Shown here: piece after piece, positions 46,872-58,948 of the stretch | How the letters are laid out: each line of letters starts with the position of its first letter | Position numbering within the stretch: the stretch's first letter is position 1 | Assembly: GCA_963743015.1 (NCBI GenBank) | Contig: CAVUOD010000031.1 | Coordinates: 372,001 to 436,000, forward strand | Direction: 5' to 3' | Length of the DNA: 64,000 nt | From: CAVSRC01 sp963743015 | Lineage (GTDB): Bacteria > Pseudomonadota > Alphaproteobacteria > Rhizobiales > Kaistiaceae | Notes under the pieces: generated by a model | Database searches by the model: none | What the model saw: the letters and a program-made list of their open reading frames with translations, nothing else | Told to the model about the DNA's origin: nothing | Program-made: the position numbers and the translations under genes

Positions 46872-48004
46872 GTCGCCAGTTGCTCCGCAAGAAAATCGGA
46901 CACTTCGCCGGGCGGCACGTCATGGGCGACGAAGGCGGCGCCGATGCCGTTGACCAGAATGAAGGTGAGCTGTCCGCGGCTGACCTTCTTGTCCTGGGCG
47001 ATCGCGCGCATCAGCGTGTCGGCCGCGATCGGTTCGCCGGGGATGTCGGCGATGCGGGTAGGAAGGCCGACGGCGGCGAAATGCGCCGCGACGCGGTCGG
47101 TGTCTTCCTGCGCAATGAGGCCGCGCCGGGCGGAGAAGGCGAAGGCGAGCACCGTGCCGATCGCCACCCCCTCGCCGTGGAGCAGCCGGTCGGAATAGCC
47201 GGTGGCGGCTTCCAGCGCGTGGCCGAAGGTGTGGCCAAGGTTGAGAAGCGCGCGCGTGCCGCTGTGCTCGTGCTCGTCGGCGGCGACCGTCTTTGCCTTG
47301 CCGCGGCAGGCGACGGCGATGGCCTGGTCGCGCTCGGGCCAGCCGGCGACGATGGCGCGCCAGTTGTCCTCCAGCCAGGCGAAGAATTCGGCGTCGCCGA
47401 GCAGGCCGTATTTGGCCACTTCGGCATAGCCGGCGTTGAAGATGCGCGGGTTCAGCGAATCGAGCACGCCGGCATCGGCGAGCACGAGGCTGGGTTGGTG
47501 AAACGCGCCGACCAGGTTCTTGCCGCGCGGCGTGTTGATGCCGGTCTTGCCGCCGACCGAGGAATCGACCTGGGCGAGCAGGGTGGTGGGAATTTGCACG
47601 ACGCGGACGCCGCGGCGCACGATCGATGCGGCAAAGCCGGCGAGGTCGCCGACCACGCCGCCGCCGAAGGCGACCACCAGATCGGAACGCTCGATGCGCG
47701 CGCCGAGAATCCCATCGACGACGGTCGCCAGTGTTTCGAAACTCTTCGACTTTTCCCCGGGCGCCACGGTGATGGTGGAAAAATCGATGTCGGCCGCCCT
47801 GAGGCTGGCGGACAGCGTGTTGAGATGGAAACGCGCGACATTCTCGTCGGTCACCACGGCGACGCGCCGGCCGGGCATGCGCCGGGCGATCTCCGCCCCG
47901 GCCTGCTCGAGAACGTCTCGGCCGATGAGAATGTCGTAGGAGCGCGGGCCAAGATCGACGGTGACCACCGTCGGTTCAACAGGTCGGGCAGCGGTTGTTG
48001 CCAT
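46868..48004 (-). CDS. aroB: 3-dehydroquinate synthase
   Basis: 378 residues. AroB converts DAHP to 3-dehydroquinate, second step of the shikimate pathway, using NAD and a divalent metal. Motifs are VTDENVARFH, APGEKSKSFETLATVVDGIL, FGGGVVGDLAGFAASIVRRG, QIPTTLLAQVDSSVGGKTGI, NLVGAFHQP and the metal-ligand segment LNLGHTFGHALEAATG. Lies three bases downstream of aroK and overlaps the CorC-like gene. Confidence 0.96.
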   Translation of the reverse strand: MATTAARPVEPTVVTVDLGPRSYDILIGRDVLEQAGAEIARRMPGRRVAVVTDENVARFHLNTLSASLRAADIDFSTITVAPGEKSKSFETLATVVDGILGARIERSDLVVAFGGGVVGDLAGFAASIVRRGVRVVQIPTTLLAQVDSSVGGKTGINTPRGKNLVGAFHQPSLVLADAGVLDSLNPRIFNAGYAEVAKYGLLGDAEFFAWLEDNWRAIVAGWPERDQAIAVACRGKAKTVAADEHEHSGTRALLNLGHTFGHALEAATGYSDRLLHGEGVAIGTVLAFAFSARRGLIAQEDTDRVAAHFAAVGLPTRIADIPGEPIAADTLMRAIAQDKKVSRGQLTFILVNGIGAAFVAHDVPPGEVSDFLAEQLAT

Positions 48005-48007
48005 CGC

Positions 48008-48610
48008 TCAGGCCTCGGCCACCGCCTCCCGGCTGAGAAAGTCGGCAAGGGCTTCGAGAATGTCGTCAATGACCACGTCGTGGGCGACGTCGCGCGACTG
48101 CACCTGGATGTCGGCTTCGGCGTAGACCGGATAACGCTCGGCGATGAGCCGGTCGATGGTGGCCGCCGGATCCTCGACCTTGAGGAGCGGCCGGTTGTTG
48201 CGGCGCTTTACCCGCGACAGCAGCAGGTCGCGGTCGGCCTTCAGCCAGATCGAAATACCGGCGGCCTGGATCGCGGCGCGGGTGTCCGGCTGGATGTAGG
48301 CGCCGCCGCCGGTGGCCAGCACCTTGGGCTTGCCGTCGAGCAGGCGCTGAATGACACGGCGCTCCCCGTCGCGGAAATAGGCTTCGCCGTGCTCCTCGAA
48401 AATCTCCGGAATCGTTGCGTTGGCGGCCAGCTCGATCTCGGCGTCGGCATCGACGAAGGCCATGCCGAGGCAATTCGCCAGACGGCGGCCGATCGATGAC
48501 TTGCCGGCGCCCATCATGCCGACCATGACCAGCGTCCGCCCCGCCAGCAGACGCGAGACCCTGGTCTCGAGCGGCAGTCCATTGTCCTGTGCCAATCCGG
48601 CCTTCGCCAC
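48008..48610 (-). CDS. aroK: Shikimate kinase
   Basis: 200 residues from GTG 48610, which has GAGGGAG just upstream. A longer frame to 48673 is open but less likely. Walker A MVGMMGAGKSSIGRRLA, substrate motif DADAEIE with the shikimate-binding Asp, RDGERRVI, GGGAYIQPD (the conserved GGG) and lid VKRRNNRPLL. It phosphorylates shikimate at O3. First gene of the aroK-aroB-corC unit, divergent from a small membrane-protein gene and xerD. Confidence 0.93.
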   Translation of the reverse strand: MAKAGLAQDNGLPLETRVSRLLAGRTLVMVGMMGAGKSSIGRRLANCLGMAFVDADAEIELAANATIPEIFEEHGEAYFRDGERRVIQRLLDGKPKVLATGGGAYIQPDTRAAIQAAGISIWLKADRDLLLSRVKRRNNRPLLKVEDPAATIDRLIAERYPVYAEADIQVQSRDVAHDVVIDDILEALADFLSREAVAEA

Positions 48611-48799
48611 GGCTCCCTCGCAAATGCGCCTGTTGCGGCCGAGGTAAGAGCCGGTTTGGGGGCCCCGTGTCAAGGCGCGCGGCCGTCAATCGGCCTGCGG
48701 CTTGCCTTCCTGGCCCGATTGTCGAGAATGACAGCAGGGCCGTGGGGGTATGTTCTGTCATCGGCCCAAATCGCGGCGAGCGGCCGACCGGGATTTCTG

Positions 48800-48991
48800 A
48801 TGCCGAGTTTAATCCGTTTTCTCATCGTGCTCGTGATCCTGGGCATACTCGGTGGTGCCGGAATGATTTATCTCGCCATGTTCGTCGGGCCACATACGCG
48901 CGAAATGACCGTGCGCATCCCGGCGGAGAAGCTGCACGTGCAAGAGCCGGTGCCGCCGGTGCAGCCGCAGTCGCCGCCAGCGCAGCAATAG
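48800..48991 (+). CDS. Small single-pass membrane protein
   Basis: 63 residues from ATG 48800. One strongly hydrophobic segment (IRFLIVLVILGILGGAGMIY, LAMFV) is followed by a polar region and a Pro/Gln-rich end. An analogous short protein is found between aroK and xerD in many rhizobia and is sometimes mislabelled as a histidine kinase. Function unknown. It ends three bases before the xerD start, so the two are co-transcribed. Confidence 0.75.
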   Translation: MPSLIRFLIVLVILGILGGAGMIYLAMFVGPHTREMTVRIPAEKLHVQEPVPPVQPQSPPAQQ

Positions 48992-48994
48992 GCC

Positions 48995-49939
48995 ATGAGG
49001 CCCCGGGCAAAGGCGGCGGCCGGCAGTCATCACATCGAGGCATTCCTCGAAATGATGAGCGCAGAGCGCGGCGCTGCGCCCAATACGCTGGCCTCCTATC
49101 GCCGCGACCTGGAAGACTATGCCCGCTTTCTTGCCACGGGCGGCGGTTTCGAACGCGCCGGGGTGGAGGCGGTGCGCGCCTATCTCGACGATCTCGACCT
49201 GCGCGGCTTTGCCGCGACTTCCGCCGCGCGCCGGCTGTCGGCGCTCAGGCAATTCCACCGTTTCCTGGTCAGCGAGGGAGTGCGCGGCGACGACCCCACC
49301 GGCATCATCGAAGGACCGCGCCGCCCGGCGCGCCTGCCCTCGGTGCTGAGCGAGGACCAGGTCACCCGCCTCATCGAGCGGGCGCACGAGGAAGCGCAAT
49401 GCGAGGGGAGCGATGCGGCGCGCCTGAGGGCGCTGCGCCTCCACGCCCTGGTCGAGATGCTCTATGCGACCGGCCTCAGGGTGTCGGAACTGGTCTCGCT
49501 GAAGGCCGCCGTCATGCGCAAGGACCAGCGCATGTTCACCGTGCGCGGCAAGGGCGGGCACGAGCGCATCGTGCCGCTGACCGACAAGGCGCGCGACGCG
49601 GTTTCGGCCTATCTCAAGGCGCGGACGGAGTCCGGCGTGGCCGACAGCCCGTGGCTGTTCCCCTCCTTCGGCGACAGCGGACACCTGACCAGGCAGGCTT
49701 TTGCCCGCGATCTCAAGGATCTGGCGGCGCGGACCGGGATTCCCGCGGCGAAGATATCGCCGCATGTCGTGCGCCATGCCTTCGCCAGCCACCTGTTGCA
49801 AAACGGTGCTGATCTGCGCGTCGTGCAGCAGCTCCTCGGCCATGCCGACATTTCCACCACGCAGATCTACACGCACGTCCTTCAGGAGCGCCTGAGGGCG
49901 CTGGTCACCGAGCACCACCCGCTGGCGAGGGAGAAGTAG
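48995..49939 (+). CDS. xerD: Site-specific tyrosine recombinase XerD
   Basis: 314 residues. N-terminal SAM-like core-binding domain (HIEAFLEMMSAERGAAPNTL, SYRRDL). The catalytic domain carries Arg in YATGLRVSELVSL, Lys in VRGKGGHERIVPL, His/Arg in SPHVVRHAFASHLL, His in LLGHADISTTQ and the nucleophile Tyr in IYTHV. With XerC it resolves chromosome dimers at dif near cell division. Its chromosomal position upstream of accA and opposite aroK is the standard one in rhizobia, so it is not an island integrase. Confidence 0.94.
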   Translation: MRPRAKAAAGSHHIEAFLEMMSAERGAAPNTLASYRRDLEDYARFLATGGGFERAGVEAVRAYLDDLDLRGFAATSAARRLSALRQFHRFLVSEGVRGDDPTGIIEGPRRPARLPSVLSEDQVTRLIERAHEEAQCEGSDAARLRALRLHALVEMLYATGLRVSELVSLKAAVMRKDQRMFTVRGKGGHERIVPLTDKARDAVSAYLKARTESGVADSPWLFPSFGDSGHLTRQAFARDLKDLAARTGIPAAKISPHVVRHAFASHLLQNGADLRVVQQLLGHADISTTQIYTHVLQERLRALVTEHHPLAREK

Positions 49940-50121
49940 GACCACCGGCCGGCGCGCGAATATAACTACCGGCCCGCCGGAACGGTCCGCCAAACCGGTC
50001 AAGCCAGGGTTGCGGCGGTGTGCTTGCTTGACTTGGGCCGGCGCTCCCGTCAGTTTGCCGCCGCTTTTCGCTGGCGCGGCGCCTGCGGAGGCAGATGTTC
50101 TTCCGTTTACCGCGAGACTTG

Positions 50122-51075
50122 ATGCGCAGTTACCTCGACTTCGAGAAACCGGTCGCCGACCTGCAGGGCAAGGTCCAGGAACTGCGTGCGCTCGAGAAGG
50201 AAGGCGACGCGGTCGCCATCGGCGAGGAAATCGCTCGGCTTGAGGCCAAGGCGGCGCAGGCGCTGGAGGAAATCTACGGTAAGCTTTCGCCCTGGCAGAA
50301 GACCCAGGTCGCCCGTCACCCGGAGCGGCCGCACACCAGCGACTATGCGCGCGCGCTGATCGAGGAATTCACGCCGCTGGCCGGTGACCGCAAGTTCGGC
50401 GAGGATGCGGCGATCGTTGCCGGCCTCGGCTACTTCCGCGGCAAGCGGGTGGCCCTCATCGGCCATGAGAAGGGCAACGACACCGAAAGCCGGCTGAAGC
50501 ACAATTTTGGCATGGCGCGGCCGGAGGGCTACCGCAAGGCGGTGCGCATCATGGAGCTCGCCGATCGCTTTGGCCTGCCGGTGATTGCGCTGGTCGATAC
50601 CGCCGGCGCCTATCCGGGGCTGGGTGCCGAGGAGCGCGGCCAGGCGGAAGCCATCGCCCGTTCGACGGAAGCCTGCGTCAATCTCGGCGTGCCCAATGTC
50701 GCCGTGGTCATCGGCGAGGGCGGCTCGGGCGGCGCCATCTCGATTGCCACTGCCAACAAGGTGCTGATGCTCGAACACTCGATCTACACGGTGATCTCGC
50801 CGGAGGGCGCCGCCTCGATCCTGTGGCACGATTCCAGCCGGGCGCAGGATGCCGCCACCGGCATGAAGATCACGGCTGAGGACCTGCAGAGGTTCGGCAT
50901 CATCGACCGCATCATCCCGGAGCCGATTGGCGGCGCCCACCGCGAGCCCGAGACGATCATCAAGGCGACCGGCAAAGCCATCGCCGAGGCGCTCGGATCG
51001 CTCGACAACCTGCCGCCGGAGGAGATCCGCCGCCAGCGGCGCGAGAAGTATCTGGCGATCGGCCGGACGCTTTAG
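50122..51075 (+). CDS. accA: Acetyl-CoA carboxylase carboxyltransferase subunit alpha
   Basis: 317 residues from ATG 50122 (MRSYLDFEKPVADLQGKVQE), the usual AccA start; the frame is open nine codons further. Carboxyltransferase features are GHEKGNDTESRLKHNFGMAR, LVDTAGAYPGLGAEERGQAE, and GEGGSGGAISIATANKVLML with the oxyanion glycines. With AccD it transfers carboxyl from biotin to acetyl-CoA, first step of fatty acid synthesis. Downstream of xerD, about 180 bases away. Confidence 0.96.
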   Translation: MRSYLDFEKPVADLQGKVQELRALEKEGDAVAIGEEIARLEAKAAQALEEIYGKLSPWQKTQVARHPERPHTSDYARALIEEFTPLAGDRKFGEDAAIVAGLGYFRGKRVALIGHEKGNDTESRLKHNFGMARPEGYRKAVRIMELADRFGLPVIALVDTAGAYPGLGAEERGQAEAIARSTEACVNLGVPNVAVVIGEGGSGGAISIATANKVLMLEHSIYTVISPEGAASILWHDSSRAQDAATGMKITAEDLQRFGIIDRIIPEPIGGAHREPETIIKATGKAIAEALGSLDNLPPEEIRRQRREKYLAIGRTL

Positions 51076-51246
51076 CTTTCCAGCGTTCTGGCTGCCTTTT
51101 CCGTGCCACACGGGCACGGGAAACTGGCTTCCGTGCTCGCACGAATGTGAGCGCCGATGCCGCCGGTTAACACTGCATCAAGCTTGACAGGGCTAACAGA
51201 ATCCCGACTGTGCCGGCGGGTCGTGAGGGGCCCAGAAGGGGTGCGT

Positions 51247-52605
51247 ATGGTGATTCGACCAGTCCCGGGGGGAGTTCTGCGCGCAGTCGCGCTGCTCTCC
51301 GTGGCACTGCTGGTGCTGGCGGGCTGCAACTACGCCGATCTTCCCAAGGACGAACGTCCTGTGCCGGGGTTCCTGGTCGCCAAGATGCGCCAGCTCGACA
51401 TGAAGGACACGGCGCCGATCTTCATCCGCATCTTCAAGGAAGAATCGCAGATGGAGATCTGGAAGCAGCGCGCCGACGGGCGCTACGGCCTGCTCAAGAC
51501 CTATTCCATCTGCAAATGGTCCGGGGCGCTGGGACCGAAGACGAAGGAAGGCGACCGGCAGGCACCGGAGGGCTTCTACACGGTCACGCCGGCGCAAATG
51601 AACCCGAACTCCAACTACTACCTGTCCTTCAACATCGGCTATCCGAACGCCTATGACCGGGCGCTGGGGCGCACCGGCTCCAACCTGATGGTGCATGGTG
51701 CCTGCTCTTCGGCCGGCTGCTATTCGATGACCGACAAGGATGCCGGCGAGATTTTCCGGCTTGCCCGCGATGCCTTCCGCGGCGGGCAGAGGGCGTTCGA
51801 GATCCAGGCCTTCCCGTTCCGCCTGACGCCGGAGAACCTGGCCGAGCATCGCGACAATCCGAACATGGATTTCTGGCGGATGCTGAAGGTTGGCTACGAT
51901 TCCTTCGAGCTGACGCATGTTCCGCCCAAGGTCGATGTCTGCGACCGGCACTATGTGTTCAACGCCGATGCGGGCGACGCCACGTTCAATCCATCGGGGG
52001 CTTGCCCGGCCTATACGATGCCGCCGGAGCTTGTCGCCGCGCTCCAGCGCAAGCAGGCCGCGGACGACGCCGCATTTGCGCGGGACGTGGCCATACTGGA
52101 GCAAAAGCAGCAGGAAAAGGCGGTGCGCGATCAGGCGGCCGCCGAACAGGCGGCCAATCCGTCATTCCTCCAGCGGCTGTTGAGGGGCGGCGCCCAGCCG
52201 CCCGCGGCCGGAGCGCCCGAACCAGTGGCGGCAACCGCGCCGGCCAGCCGGGTCGTGCCGCCCAGGCCCGAGGTTTCGGCGCCGCCGCCCAGGGTGGTGG
52301 TGCCGACGCCGAAACCGGCGCCGGCGCTGGCCACGATCGCCCCGGCACCGGCCGAGAAGCCGGCGGCCGCCAAGAAGCCGGTCCCGGCAGCGACTGCGAC
52401 AGCCGCGGCGGCACCGACGGCGCCGCAAGCACCTGCCGCGGCGCCAGCGCCGCCAGCCGCCACCGCCGGCGTTGCCGACGACGGCAAGATCAGTCCCGGC
52501 GAGACGCCGGAGATCCAGCCGGTGGGCAAGTTCGTCAAGAAGAAGTTCCTGTGGCCGGGCGAATTCGCCCCCACCGAGGCGAGCAAGACCGGGCCATCAG
52601 GCTAG
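51247..52605 (+). CDS. Murein L,D-transpeptidase family lipoprotein (YafK/ErfK type)
   Basis: 452 residues. The N-terminus (from ATG 51247) is a lipoprotein signal ending LVLAGC. The YkuD catalytic motif is present as LMVHGACSSAGCYSM with catalytic Cys. KTKEGDRQAPEGFYTV is the typical preceding segment. After about residue 300 comes a long Ala/Pro-rich low-complexity tail ending FVKKKFLWPGEFAP. Such enzymes form 3-3 crosslinks or attach proteins to peptidoglycan. GTG codons six bases upstream are possible alternative starts. Confidence 0.88.
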   Translation: MVIRPVPGGVLRAVALLSVALLVLAGCNYADLPKDERPVPGFLVAKMRQLDMKDTAPIFIRIFKEESQMEIWKQRADGRYGLLKTYSICKWSGALGPKTKEGDRQAPEGFYTVTPAQMNPNSNYYLSFNIGYPNAYDRALGRTGSNLMVHGACSSAGCYSMTDKDAGEIFRLARDAFRGGQRAFEIQAFPFRLTPENLAEHRDNPNMDFWRMLKVGYDSFELTHVPPKVDVCDRHYVFNADAGDATFNPSGACPAYTMPPELVAALQRKQAADDAAFARDVAILEQKQQEKAVRDQAAAEQAANPSFLQRLLRGGAQPPAAGAPEPVAATAPASRVVPPRPEVSAPPPRVVVPTPKPAPALATIAPAPAEKPAAAKKPVPAATATAAAAPTAPQAPAAAPAPPAATAGVADDGKISPGETPEIQPVGKFVKKKFLWPGEFAPTEASKTGPSG

Positions 52606-52649
52606 GACCAATCGACCTTCGGTGTTTATCCAGCGCCTGTTTGGTCGCT

Positions 52650-52670
52650 CCTCCCCCACAAAGGGGGAGG
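52650..52670. terminator. Hairpin downstream of the L,D-transpeptidase gene
   Basis: CCTCCCCC-acaaa-GGGGGAGG is an 8-base stem located 45 bases past the transpeptidase stop and before the convergent secA stop. There is no T-tract. Same hairpin family as 30975 and 44294. Confidence 0.5.
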
Positions 52671-52733
52671 GGAAGAGGATAAGCCCGTCGATGAATGTCG
52701 CTCCAGGCCAGGCCCAAGCGGCGCGCCGTGCCG

Positions 52734-55487
<2,754 letters not shown>

Positions 55488-55754
55488 GATATGAAAATCC
55501 TTGAGCTTTCAGGTGTCCCAGCCGGGGCGTGGCGCCGGCGCTAGCTGCCGACATCGCCGTCCCTGCGACGAACGCCGGCGTGGGATACCGTCGTCACCGC
55601 TCAGGATTTAAAGCGTTCTGGACGCCAAGCGTGGAGACAGATAAGAGGGGGGATAATCGATGTCAACGGCGCAAACCTGACCTGCGCATCGCCTTTCGGC
55701 TGCCGCAATGAAGCTGTCGAAAGAAATCCCGACCAACGCGAACGGAAGAGTTAC

Positions 55755-56627
55755 ATGACCGTCACGGCCTCAATACGGCGCTGCGGAAGCGCTGCGGCGC
55801 TTGCCGCACTGCTTGCCCTCGCCGCCCTGGCGCAGCCCGCGTCGGCTGCCCAACCCGCCTCCGATCCCGTCGTTGCCAAGGTCGACGGCATGACGATCAC
55901 CGAGTCGGATCTGGCTCAGGCTGCCCTGGATTTCCGCGACCAGATCGCCAACATCCCGGCTGATCAGCGGCGCGCCCAGCTTCTCCAGCACCTGATCGAT
56001 ACCAAGCTTTCGGCGCGTGCCGCCGAGGCGGACGGCCTCGACAAGTCGCCGGAGGTGCAACGGCGCCTGCAGACGGTGCGCGACCGCACCCTGCAGCTCG
56101 AATATGTGCGCACCAAGATCGTGGCGCAGGTCACGGATGCGGCGCTGCACAAACGCTATGACGAAGCGATGAAGTCGTTCGTGGCGACGGACCAGTATCA
56201 GGCTGCCCATATCCTGGTGAAAACCGAGGACGAGGCCAAGACGATCATCGCCGAGCTCGACAAGGGCGGCGATTTCGCGGCGATCGCCAAGGAGAAATCG
56301 CTCGATACCGGCTCGGCCACCAAGGGCGGCGAGCTTGGCTTCTTCGACCCGAAGCAGATGGTGAAGCCCTTCGGCGATGCGGTGGTGGCCATGAAGGTCG
56401 GCACTTACACCGAGAAGCCGGTGCAGTCGCAATTCGGCTGGCATGTCATCAAGCTCGAGGCGAAGCGCAAGGCACCGGCACCGACCTACGAGCAGGTCGC
56501 CCCGCAGATTCGCCAGCAGATGATCTCGGAGCTGTTCGCCACGACGATGCAGGACCTGCGCGCCAAGGCCAAGATCGAGATCATACAGGCGAGTGCGCCG
56601 GCAGAACCGGCGAAGCCGGCGAAGTGA
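55755..56627 (+). CDS. Parvulin-type peptidylprolyl isomerase, exported
   Basis: 290 residues with a signal peptide (ALAALLALAALAQPASAAQP). The SurA_N-like chaperone helices include DGMTITESDLAQAALDFRDQ and RRAQLLQHLIDTKLSARAAE. The PpiC/parvulin domain spans about 150-245 (YQAAHILVKTEDEAKTIIAE, FAAIAKEKSLDTGSATKGGE, LGFFDPKQMVKPFGDAVVAM, SQFGWHVIKLE). It probably folds secreted proteins in the periplasm, which suits its divergence from secA. The end is Ala/Pro/Lys-rich. Confidence 0.93.
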   Translation: MTVTASIRRCGSAAALAALLALAALAQPASAAQPASDPVVAKVDGMTITESDLAQAALDFRDQIANIPADQRRAQLLQHLIDTKLSARAAEADGLDKSPEVQRRLQTVRDRTLQLEYVRTKIVAQVTDAALHKRYDEAMKSFVATDQYQAAHILVKTEDEAKTIIAELDKGGDFAAIAKEKSLDTGSATKGGELGFFDPKQMVKPFGDAVVAMKVGTYTEKPVQSQFGWHVIKLEAKRKAPAPTYEQVAPQIRQQMISELFATTMQDLRAKAKIEIIQASAPAEPAKPAK

Positions 56628-56662
56628 TCTGAGCGGCGCCGGCTCGCCGCCGGCGACCGCGC

Positions 56663-57283
56663 TCAGGCCGGCCTGGTTGCCAGCCAGGCACCGACCAGGT
56701 GGCGCGCGGCGGCGCGGATTTCCGCGTCGCCGGCAGCGGTCCTGCCGGTCAGCAGGTGGATCCAGGCGCAGGCCATGATCAGGTCGGCAGCGACCAGCGG
56801 GTCGATTTCGCTCACGGCTTCACCGCGTTCCTGCGCTCTGGCGATCATCCGGCCGGTATGCCGGCGCCGGTCGCGCGCATAGTCGGCAAGGGCTGCGGCG
56901 GATTTTTCGTCCGACTGTGCTTCCGCCAGGATCGACCGGAAGATCGCGCCGGACGGCGTCTGGCGCCAATGGTCGAGCAGGCTGCGCAGAAAAAGGTAGA
57001 CGTCCTGCTCGAGGGAACCGGTGTCGGGCGTGGGGACACGCTTCTGGCGGTGGTAGACGTCGAGCAGCAGCGCCGCCTTGCTCGGCCACCAGCGATAGAT
57101 GGTGGGCTTGCCGGCCCGCGCGCGCCGCGCCACCGCCTCGATCGAGAAGCCGGCATAACCCTGCTCAGCCAGAATTTCCTCGGCCGCGGCACGAATCGCG
57201 TCGGCGCTGGCCGGGTTGGGGCGTGCACCGATCGAGCGGCGGGGCGCATTGCCGGCGGGCATCTCGCCTTCCCTGTCAGCCAT
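56663..57283 (-). CDS. TetR/AcrR family transcriptional regulator
   Basis: 206 residues from ATG 57283 (MADREGEMPAGNAP). The N-terminal TetR HTH reads AAEEILAEQGYAGFSIEAVA, RRARAGKPTIYRWWPSKAAL. The C-terminal ligand domain is of the TetR_C_11/16 type (RSLLDHWRQTPSGAIFRSIL, ADLIMACAWIHLLTGR). Divergent from a small membrane-protein gene, with two near-identical palindromes between that are its likely operators, including one over its own promoter region. Confidence 0.92.
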   Translation of the reverse strand: MADREGEMPAGNAPRRSIGARPNPASADAIRAAAEEILAEQGYAGFSIEAVARRARAGKPTIYRWWPSKAALLLDVYHRQKRVPTPDTGSLEQDVYLFLRSLLDHWRQTPSGAIFRSILAEAQSDEKSAAALADYARDRRRHTGRMIARAQERGEAVSEIDPLVAADLIMACAWIHLLTGRTAAGDAEIRAAARHLVGAWLATRPA

Positions 57284-57340
57284 CTTGCTGGTTCCTGAGC
57301 CGGTCACGTTCCCCACCGCAGGCACGGGTTAGCACAAGGC

Positions 57341-57388
57341 TTGACGAAACGAAACGGGTCGTTCTATATAAACGAAACGGGTCGTTTC
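57341..57388 (+). promoter_or_regulatory. Promoter with two tandem TetR operators
   Basis: TTGACG (57341-57346) and TATATA (57365-57370) form a -35/-10 pair with 18-base spacing. Two copies of GAAACGGGTCGTT lie at 57351-57363 and 57374-57386. The second is part of the perfect inverted repeat GAAACG-GGT-CGTTTC (57374-57388); the first is imperfect at its right end. The first copy sits between -35 and -10 and the second just after -10, ideal for repression by the divergent TetR protein. Confidence 0.75.
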
Positions 57389-57401
57389 ATAGGAGATCAC
57401 C

Positions 57402-57635
57402 GTGCCGACCGTTCCCGCCACACGTTTCTCGCGTCCGCGCTTCGCCCTGCTGATCCTGCTCGGTGTCTATCCGGCGATCACCAGCCTGCTCTACCTAGCA
57501 GCCGCCTTCACCCAGGCGTGGACCATCTGGCAGCGGACGCTGCTTGTCGCGCCGCTGATGGTTGCGGTGGTGGTGTGGGTGGTGACGCCGGTCGTGCAGC
57601 GATACTTTCACGCCTTCATCAATCCACGCGCCTGA
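57402..57635 (+). CDS. Small membrane protein, TetR-controlled, DUF2798-like
   Basis: 77 residues, GTG start with AGGAG six bases upstream. Two hydrophobic segments: FALLILLGVYPAITSLLYLA and LLVAPLMVAVVVWVVTPVVQ, with an Arg/Pro N-terminus. Such small two-helix proteins are commonly paired with TetR regulators in rhizobia, but no function is known to me. Strong promoter and double operator suggest tightly controlled, inducible expression. Confidence 0.8.
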   Translation: MPTVPATRFSRPRFALLILLGVYPAITSLLYLAAAFTQAWTIWQRTLLVAPLMVAVVVWVVTPVVQRYFHAFINPRA

Positions 57636-57702
57636 AACGTCTTGCGCGAGCCGGGCGCATCGGGCACAGCATCGCGACCCGCGTCCAACCGCCCGAAAGC
57701 CG

Positions 57703-58935
57703 ATGTCCTCCGCCATGTCTCCGCTCGCCGTCCCGTTTCCGGACCTGCCGGAACTCGGCGGCGTGCGTTTCGCCACCGCGCAAGCCGGCATCAAGTACAA
57801 GAACCGCCGCGACGTGCTGCTGATGCTCTTCGACAAGGGCACCGAGGTCGCCGGCGTGTTCACGCAGTCGAAATGCCCGTCGGCGCCGGTCGAGTGGTGC
57901 AAGGCGGCGCTTGCCTCCGGCAAGGCGCGGGCGTTGCTGGTGAATTCCGGCAATGCCAATGCCTTCACGGGAAAACGCGGGCGCGACGCGGTCAAGCTGT
58001 CGGCGGGATTTGCCGCCAAGGTCGCCGGCTGTCCGGCGCGGCAGGTCTATCTCGCCTCGACCGGGGTCATCGGCGAGCCGCTCGATGCGACGAAGTTCGA
58101 TGCGGTGCTGGCCGAGACCGCGGCGCAGGCCAGGCCCGGGCCCTGGATCGAGGCGGCGCGCGCGATCATGACCACCGACACCTATCCCAAGGGATCGACC
58201 CGCACGGTCGATCTCGGCGGTGCTCCGGTGACCATCAACGGCATCGCCAAGGGGGCGGGCATGATCGCCCCGGACATGGCGACCATGCTGTCCTTCGTCT
58301 TCACCGATGCGCCGATCGCCGCGCCCGTGCTGCAGAGCCTGCTGGCGAAGGGTGTCGTCGACAGCTTCAATGCGATCACCGTCGACAGCGACACCTCGAC
58401 CTCCGACACGCTGCTCCTGTTTGCCACCGGCGCGGCAAGGCAAGCCCCGCGCATCACCGATCCGCGCGACCGGAGGCTGGCGCCTTTCCGCGCTGCGCTC
58501 AACGAAGTCCTCACCGAGCTCGCCCATCAGGTGGTGCGCGACGGCGAGGGGGCGCGGAAATTCGTCGAGATCCGGGTGAAAGGCGCGGTATCGAAGAAAT
58601 CGGCCCGGCGCGTCGGCATGGCGATCGCCAATTCGCCGCTGGTCAAGACCGCGATCGCCGGCGAGGACGCCAATTGGGGCCGCATCGTCATGGCGGTGGG
58701 CAAGGCCGGCGAGCCGGCCGAGCGCGACCGGCTGGCGATCTGGTTCGGCGAGGTGCGCGTGGCGGTGAAGGGTGAGCGCGACCTGGCGTATTCGGAGGAC
58801 GCCGCCTCGGCCGAAGTGGAGAAGCAGGACATCGTCGTCACCGTCGATCTCGGCATCGGCCGGGGGAGCGATACGGTGTGGACCTGCGACCTCACCAAGG
58901 AATACGTCGCCATCAACGGCGACTACAGGACCTGA
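57703..58935 (+). CDS. argJ: Bifunctional glutamate N-acetyltransferase/amino-acid acetyltransferase
   Basis: 410 residues. ArgJ moves the acetyl group from N-acetylornithine to glutamate in arginine synthesis and can also use acetyl-CoA. It is an Ntn-type enzyme that self-cleaves before a threonine; KGAGMIAPDMATMLSFVFTD carries the nucleophile Thr194. Other features are LVNSGNANAFTG, GVIGEPL and GEDANWGRIVMAVGKAGE. ATG 57703 is used; Met5 is an alternative. The mutT-type gene starts 13 bases after its stop. Confidence 0.96.
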   Translation: MSSAMSPLAVPFPDLPELGGVRFATAQAGIKYKNRRDVLLMLFDKGTEVAGVFTQSKCPSAPVEWCKAALASGKARALLVNSGNANAFTGKRGRDAVKLSAGFAAKVAGCPARQVYLASTGVIGEPLDATKFDAVLAETAAQARPGPWIEAARAIMTTDTYPKGSTRTVDLGGAPVTINGIAKGAGMIAPDMATMLSFVFTDAPIAAPVLQSLLAKGVVDSFNAITVDSDTSTSDTLLLFATGAARQAPRITDPRDRRLAPFRAALNEVLTELAHQVVRDGEGARKFVEIRVKGAVSKKSARRVGMAIANSPLVKTAIAGEDANWGRIVMAVGKAGEPAERDRLAIWFGEVRVAVKGERDLAYSEDAASAEVEKQDIVVTVDLGIGRGSDTVWTCDLTKEYVAINGDYRT

Positions 58936-58948
58936 TGGACCGGCGCTG

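Noticed and set aside
48995..49939. Tyrosine recombinase as the integrase of the candidate island
   Set aside because: It is XerD by motifs and by its standard chromosomal neighbourhood, more than 20 kb from the tRNA-Arg.
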